From the NCBI RefSeq assembly GCF_008014345.1, contig NZ_VPFL01000018.1, forward strand, positions 1 to 64,000: a stretch of DNA of 64,000 nt. The letters are read 5' to 3'. The stretch comes from Pelomicrobium methylotrophicum. Lineage in GTDB: Bacteria; Pseudomonadota; Gammaproteobacteria; Burkholderiales; UBA6910. The stretch's first letter is position 1. Every line of letters begins with the position of its first letter. The translations under genes and the position numbers were made by a program. Positions 61,308 to 64,000 of the stretch are shown in pieces. Under the pieces are notes generated by a model. It had not been told where the DNA came from. It saw only the letters and a list, made by a program, of their open reading frames with translations, and did not search any database.

Positions 61308-61314
61308 GGGATCC

Positions 61315-61902
61315 ATGGCTCGGGATTACAAGCACGTCCACTCCCGCGGTTCCCGCCGCGGCAGCAGCCTGCTCGCCGGCATCGTCATCGGGCTGGTGCT
61401 CGGCCTCGCCATTGCGCTGGGCGTGGCATGGTATCTGAACCGGGGCCCGAGTCCCTTCGTCGCCGGTTCCAAACCGTCGGACACCGCCCCGCCGTCGGCC
61501 GTGCGCGGGCTTCCACAGCAGGCAGCGCCTTCCGAAAGCCCCGCCAAGGCCGAGGCCAGACCGCGCTTCGAGTTCTACAAAATCCTGCCCGGCAAAGAGG
61601 AAGCGGTGACGCCGCAGGAACTCAAGCAGCAGGCGACCACCCGTCCCACCAAGGACGTCTACTACCTTCAAGCCGGCGCCTTCCAGAACGCTGCCGACGC
61701 GGACAACTTGAAGGCGAAGCTCGCTTTGACCGGTCTGGAAGCGAGCGTCCAGACCGCCACCCTCCCCGACCGGGGCACGTGGCACCGGGTCCGGGTCGGC
61801 CCGTACCGTCAGGTGGAGGAAGTCAACCGCGCCCAGGCGATGCTGAAACAACAGGGCATCGACGCGGTCCTAATTCGGGTCAACGAGAGCGGGAACCCTT
61901 GA
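61315..61902 (+). CDS. SPOR-domain protein, FtsN-like
   Basis: A 195-residue bitopic inner-membrane protein: basic cytosolic N-terminus (RDYKHVHSRGSRRGSS), a membrane helix at about residues 18-42, a proline- and alanine-rich linker and a C-terminal SPOR domain (VYYLQAGAFQNAADADNLKA and WHRVRVGPYRQVEEVNRAQA). SPOR domains bind denuded peptidoglycan at the division septum. The layout is that of FtsN, but SPOR proteins are often only functionally similar, so the symbol is withheld. It sits between argS and dsbA. Confidence 0.88.
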   Translation: MARDYKHVHSRGSRRGSSLLAGIVIGLVLGLAIALGVAWYLNRGPSPFVAGSKPSDTAPPSAVRGLPQQAAPSESPAKAEARPRFEFYKILPGKEEAVTPQELKQQATTRPTKDVYYLQAGAFQNAADADNLKAKLALTGLEASVQTATLPDRGTWHRVRVGPYRQVEEVNRAQAMLKQQGIDAVLIRVNESGNP

Positions 61903-61959
61903 GGCACTTCCACCTCGGTCGGCCTTGGAACCGCTCACCCACTTGATTCAGGAGGAAGC

Positions 61960-62601
61960 ATGAGACTTGCGCGTACCCTGGCCCTCGGCGTTCTCATGGC
62001 GTCAGCCCTCGCGTTCACGGCCCGCGCGGAAATCGTCGCCGGCCACGATTACGTGGTGTTAAATCCAGCCCAGCCCACCACCGCGGAGGGCAAGGTGGAG
62101 GTGATCGAGTTCTTCTGGTACGGCTGCCCCCACTGCTACGAGCTGCATCCGCACCTGAAGCGCTGGCTCCAGCAAAAACCCCAGGATGTGCAGTTCCGCT
62201 ACGTCCCGGCCGTGGCGCGCGACAGTTGGGTGCCCGGCGCGAAGATCTTCTACGCCCTGGAAGCCCTTGGTGAGCTCAACCGGTTGAACGACCAGGTCTA
62301 CGACGCGATCCATCTGGACCAGATCGATCTGAACAACGAGCAGGTGCTGCTTGACTGGGTGGCCAAGCGCGGCATCGACCGCCAGAAGTTCATCGACGCT
62401 TACAACTCGTTCGCGGTGCAGGCCAAGGTGGCCCAGGCCCGGAAAATGACCCGTGACTATCAGATCCGCGGCGTGCCCACCCTCGTCGTCGACGGCAAGT
62501 ACCTCACCTCCGGCACCTACGCGGGCTCAGTGCAGGGTGCGGTCGCCGTGATGGATCAGCTGGTGAAAAAGGCGCGGCAAGAGCGCGCCCAGCGCCGATA
62601 G
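61960..62601 (+). CDS. dsbA: Thiol:disulfide interchange protein DsbA
   Basis: DsbA introduces disulfides into secreted proteins in the periplasm. The 213-residue protein has a signal peptide (residues 1-23, ending ARA), the thioredoxin active site CPHC (Cys56 and Cys59 in FFWYGCPHCYELHP), an inserted helical domain and the cis-proline loop RGVPTLVVDGKYL. A GGAGGAA site precedes the ATG. Possible clients in this window are LptD and the cysteine-containing envelope proteins. Confidence 0.95.
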   Translation: MRLARTLALGVLMASALAFTARAEIVAGHDYVVLNPAQPTTAEGKVEVIEFFWYGCPHCYELHPHLKRWLQQKPQDVQFRYVPAVARDSWVPGAKIFYALEALGELNRLNDQVYDAIHLDQIDLNNEQVLLDWVAKRGIDRQKFIDAYNSFAVQAKVAQARKMTRDYQIRGVPTLVVDGKYLTSGTYAGSVQGAVAVMDQLVKKARQERAQRR

Positions 62602-62625
62602 GCCGGGATCCCCACCGGCAAAGGC

Positions 62626-63387
62626 GTGAGCCGCGTCGTCATCACGGGCGCCTCCAGCGGCCTGGGGGCGGCGCTTGCGGGCTGCTACGCGGCCCGCGAC
62701 GCGACGCTCGCGCTGATCGCCCGCCACCGCGAGCGCCTGCACGCGGTGGCCAAGGCGTTCCCCAGGGCGGTTCCCTACTGCGCGGACGTGCGCGACGGGG
62801 CGGCGATGTCGGCGGTCGCCCGGGATTTCATCGACCGGTTCGGGCCGCCCGACGTCGTGATCGCCAACGCGGGCGTCAGCACGGGAACATTGACCGAGTA
62901 CCCCGAGGACGTGGAACGCTTCCAGACGGTCCTCGACATCAACGTCATGGGGCTGGTCAAGACTTTCCATCCTTTCCTTGCCGCCATGCGCGAAGCAGGG
63001 CGCGGCACGCTTGCCGGAATCGCCAGCGTGGCCGGCGTGCGGGGACTGCCGGGCGCAGGCGCCTACAGCGCCTCTAAGGCGGCGGCGATCGCCTACCTGG
63101 AAAGCCTGCGAGTGGAGCTGCGGGGAACGGGCATCCGTGTGGTCACCGTGTGCCCCGGCTACATCGCCACGCCCATGACCGCCCGCAACCCCTACCGGAT
63201 GCCTTTTCTCTTGAGCGCTGACGAAGCGGCCCGCCGTATCGTGCGGGCGATCGACGCAGGCCGCCGCGTGGCGACCATTCCGTGGCAAATGGCCATCGTG
63301 GCCCGCATCCTGGCGGTGCTGCCGCCGGCGCTGTACGACGCGCTGTTGGCCCGTGCCCCGCGCAAGCCGCGCGGGAACCTGGGTTGA
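62626..63387 (+). CDS. Short-chain dehydrogenase/reductase
   Basis: A 253-residue classical SDR oxidoreductase of unknown substrate. The cofactor motif is ITGASSGLGAALAG (residues 6-19), followed by NAG in VIANAGVSTG, the catalytic serine in IASVAGVRG, and YSASKAA (Tyr-x3-Lys). The C-terminus has a hydrophobic tail (WQMAIVARILAVLPPALYDA), as in SDRs that act on lipids or membrane substrates. GTG start; gap of 24 bases to dsbA, so it may be co-transcribed. Confidence 0.86.
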   Translation: MSRVVITGASSGLGAALAGCYAARDATLALIARHRERLHAVAKAFPRAVPYCADVRDGAAMSAVARDFIDRFGPPDVVIANAGVSTGTLTEYPEDVERFQTVLDINVMGLVKTFHPFLAAMREAGRGTLAGIASVAGVRGLPGAGAYSASKAAAIAYLESLRVELRGTGIRVVTVCPGYIATPMTARNPYRMPFLLSADEAARRIVRAIDAGRRVATIPWQMAIVARILAVLPPALYDALLARAPRKPRGNLG

Positions 63388-63459
63388 GCGTGCTGCGCCC
63401 TGACCCCGCTGCGCCTGGGCCAAGGTCGCTTTCTTCTTCTCTTCGCGAACCGCCCCGTC

Positions 63460-64000
63460 TCAGCAATCCGTCGCCCCGGGGCCGGGCACCGGGCGCAGAC
63501 GCCGGAGGTACCAGGGCAGCGCTTCCCGAAGCCCCTCCAGCACGGCATGGGTGGGCTCGTAGCCCAGCAACTGCCGCGCCTTGCTGACATCCGCCAGGGA
63601 GTGGCGAATGTCGCCGGGGCGGAAGTCGCGGTATTCGGGCTCGATGGAGGCCACCCACGCGAAACGCTCCGCCAGCAGCGAGCGCAGGAGGGAGAACAGC
63701 TCGTTGAGCGACGTCCGCTCGCCCACGGCGACGTTATAGACCTGATTGAGCGCCTCGGACCGGCGGGTCGTCGCAGCGAGCAGGTTCGCCTGGACCGCGT
63801 TGGCGATGTAACAGAAGTCCCGCGTCGTCTCGCCGTCGCCGTAGATGGCCACCGGCCGACCGCCCAGCATTTCGTCGATCCAGCGCGGGATCACAGCGGC
63901 GTAGGGGCCACTGGGATCCTGGCGCGCGCCGAAGACATTGAAATAACGCAGCCCCACCGTCTCGATCCCATAACAGCGGGCAAAGACGTCGGCGTACAGC
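63460..64000 (-). CDS. NAD-dependent sugar-nucleotide epimerase/dehydratase, 3' part
   Basis: The C-terminal 180 codons of an extended SDR enzyme whose start lies past the right edge. Reading from the edge gives LYADVFARCYGIETVGLRYF, then NVFGARQDPSGPYAAVIPRW, AIYGDGETTRDFCYIANAVQ and VYNVAVGERTSLNELFSLLR. These segments match UDP-N-acetylglucosamine/galactosamine 4-epimerases of the WbpP/TviC type used in O-antigen or capsule synthesis. The catalytic Tyr-x3-Lys lies outside the window. The product is inferred from the C-terminal half only. It is convergent with the SDR gene; no terminator stem with a T-run is seen between them. Confidence 0.82.
   Translation of the reverse strand, partial: LYADVFARCYGIETVGLRYFNVFGARQDPSGPYAAVIPRWIDEMLGGRPVAIYGDGETTRDFCYIANAVQANLLAATTRRSEALNQVYNVAVGERTSLNELFSLLRSLLAERFAWVASIEPEYRDFRPGDIRHSLADVSKARQLLGYEPTHAVLEGLREALPWYLRRLRPVPGPGATDC

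Overview
This window is a stretch of ordinary chromosome from a high-GC Gram-negative bacterium, almost certainly a betaproteobacterium. The evidence is the gene content and order: lptD-surA-pdxA-rsmA divergent from amgK-murU, rubredoxin next to thiD-thiE-hemL, cytochrome c4 divergent from engB, a penicillin-binding protein 1A gene divergent from pilMNOPQ followed by aroK-aroB-dgt-gltB-gltD-hemE, and argS-SPOR protein-dsbA. I could not name the genus. The window contains no prophage, CRISPR array, rRNA or defence island.

Layout. 1-0.8 kb: the start of a DUF523 (YbgA-type) gene running off the left edge, a 400-base non-coding gap with palindromes, and tRNA-Ala(CGC) with its terminator. 0.8-7.3 kb: lgt divergent from ilvD, a PA2779/PA2778-type pair (small membrane protein plus C39-like lipoprotein), a YyaL-type thioredoxin-domain protein and a small cytochrome c. 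7.3-12.3 kb: a complete branched-chain amino acid ABC transporter (livK-H-M-G-F) behind a near-consensus promoter. 12.3-19.6 kb: a leftward run fis-purH-purD-hemF-ACT protein-UPF0210 protein-NSS transporter. 19.8-24.5 kb: a second leftward run amgK-murU-hypothetical-pepP-ubiH. 24.6-30.3 kb: lptD-surA-pdxA-rsmA. 30.3-36.5 kb: rubredoxin, thiD-thiE-hemL, cytochrome c4, engB, hemB and a nucleotidyltransferase-like gene. 36.5-46.4 kb: PBP1A and the type IV pilus operon pilMNOPQ. 46.5-64 kb: aroK-aroB-dgt, gltB-gltD, hemE, priA, argS-SPOR-dsbA, an SDR gene and the 3' part of a sugar-nucleotide epimerase gene cut by the right edge.

The gene groups serve a few themes: heme synthesis (hemF, hemL, hemB, hemE, plus two c-type cytochromes), envelope building (lgt, murU/amgK recycling, lptD, surA, PBP1A, SPOR protein, dsbA), purine, chorismate, branched-chain amino acid and glutamate synthesis, and amino acid uptake.

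Two observations stand out. First, pilQ, the type IV pilus secretin gene, is split by a complete group II intron (43242-45686) that lies antisense to pilQ. It therefore cannot be spliced out of pilQ mRNA, although exact removal would restore the pilQ frame. Second, the 150 bases between engB and hemB fold into six hairpins in a row. On the plus strand three of the hairpin loops carry GGA motifs. On the minus strand the loops are CU-rich and the array ends in a textbook intrinsic terminator, so a small RNA antisense to the hemB leader is likely.
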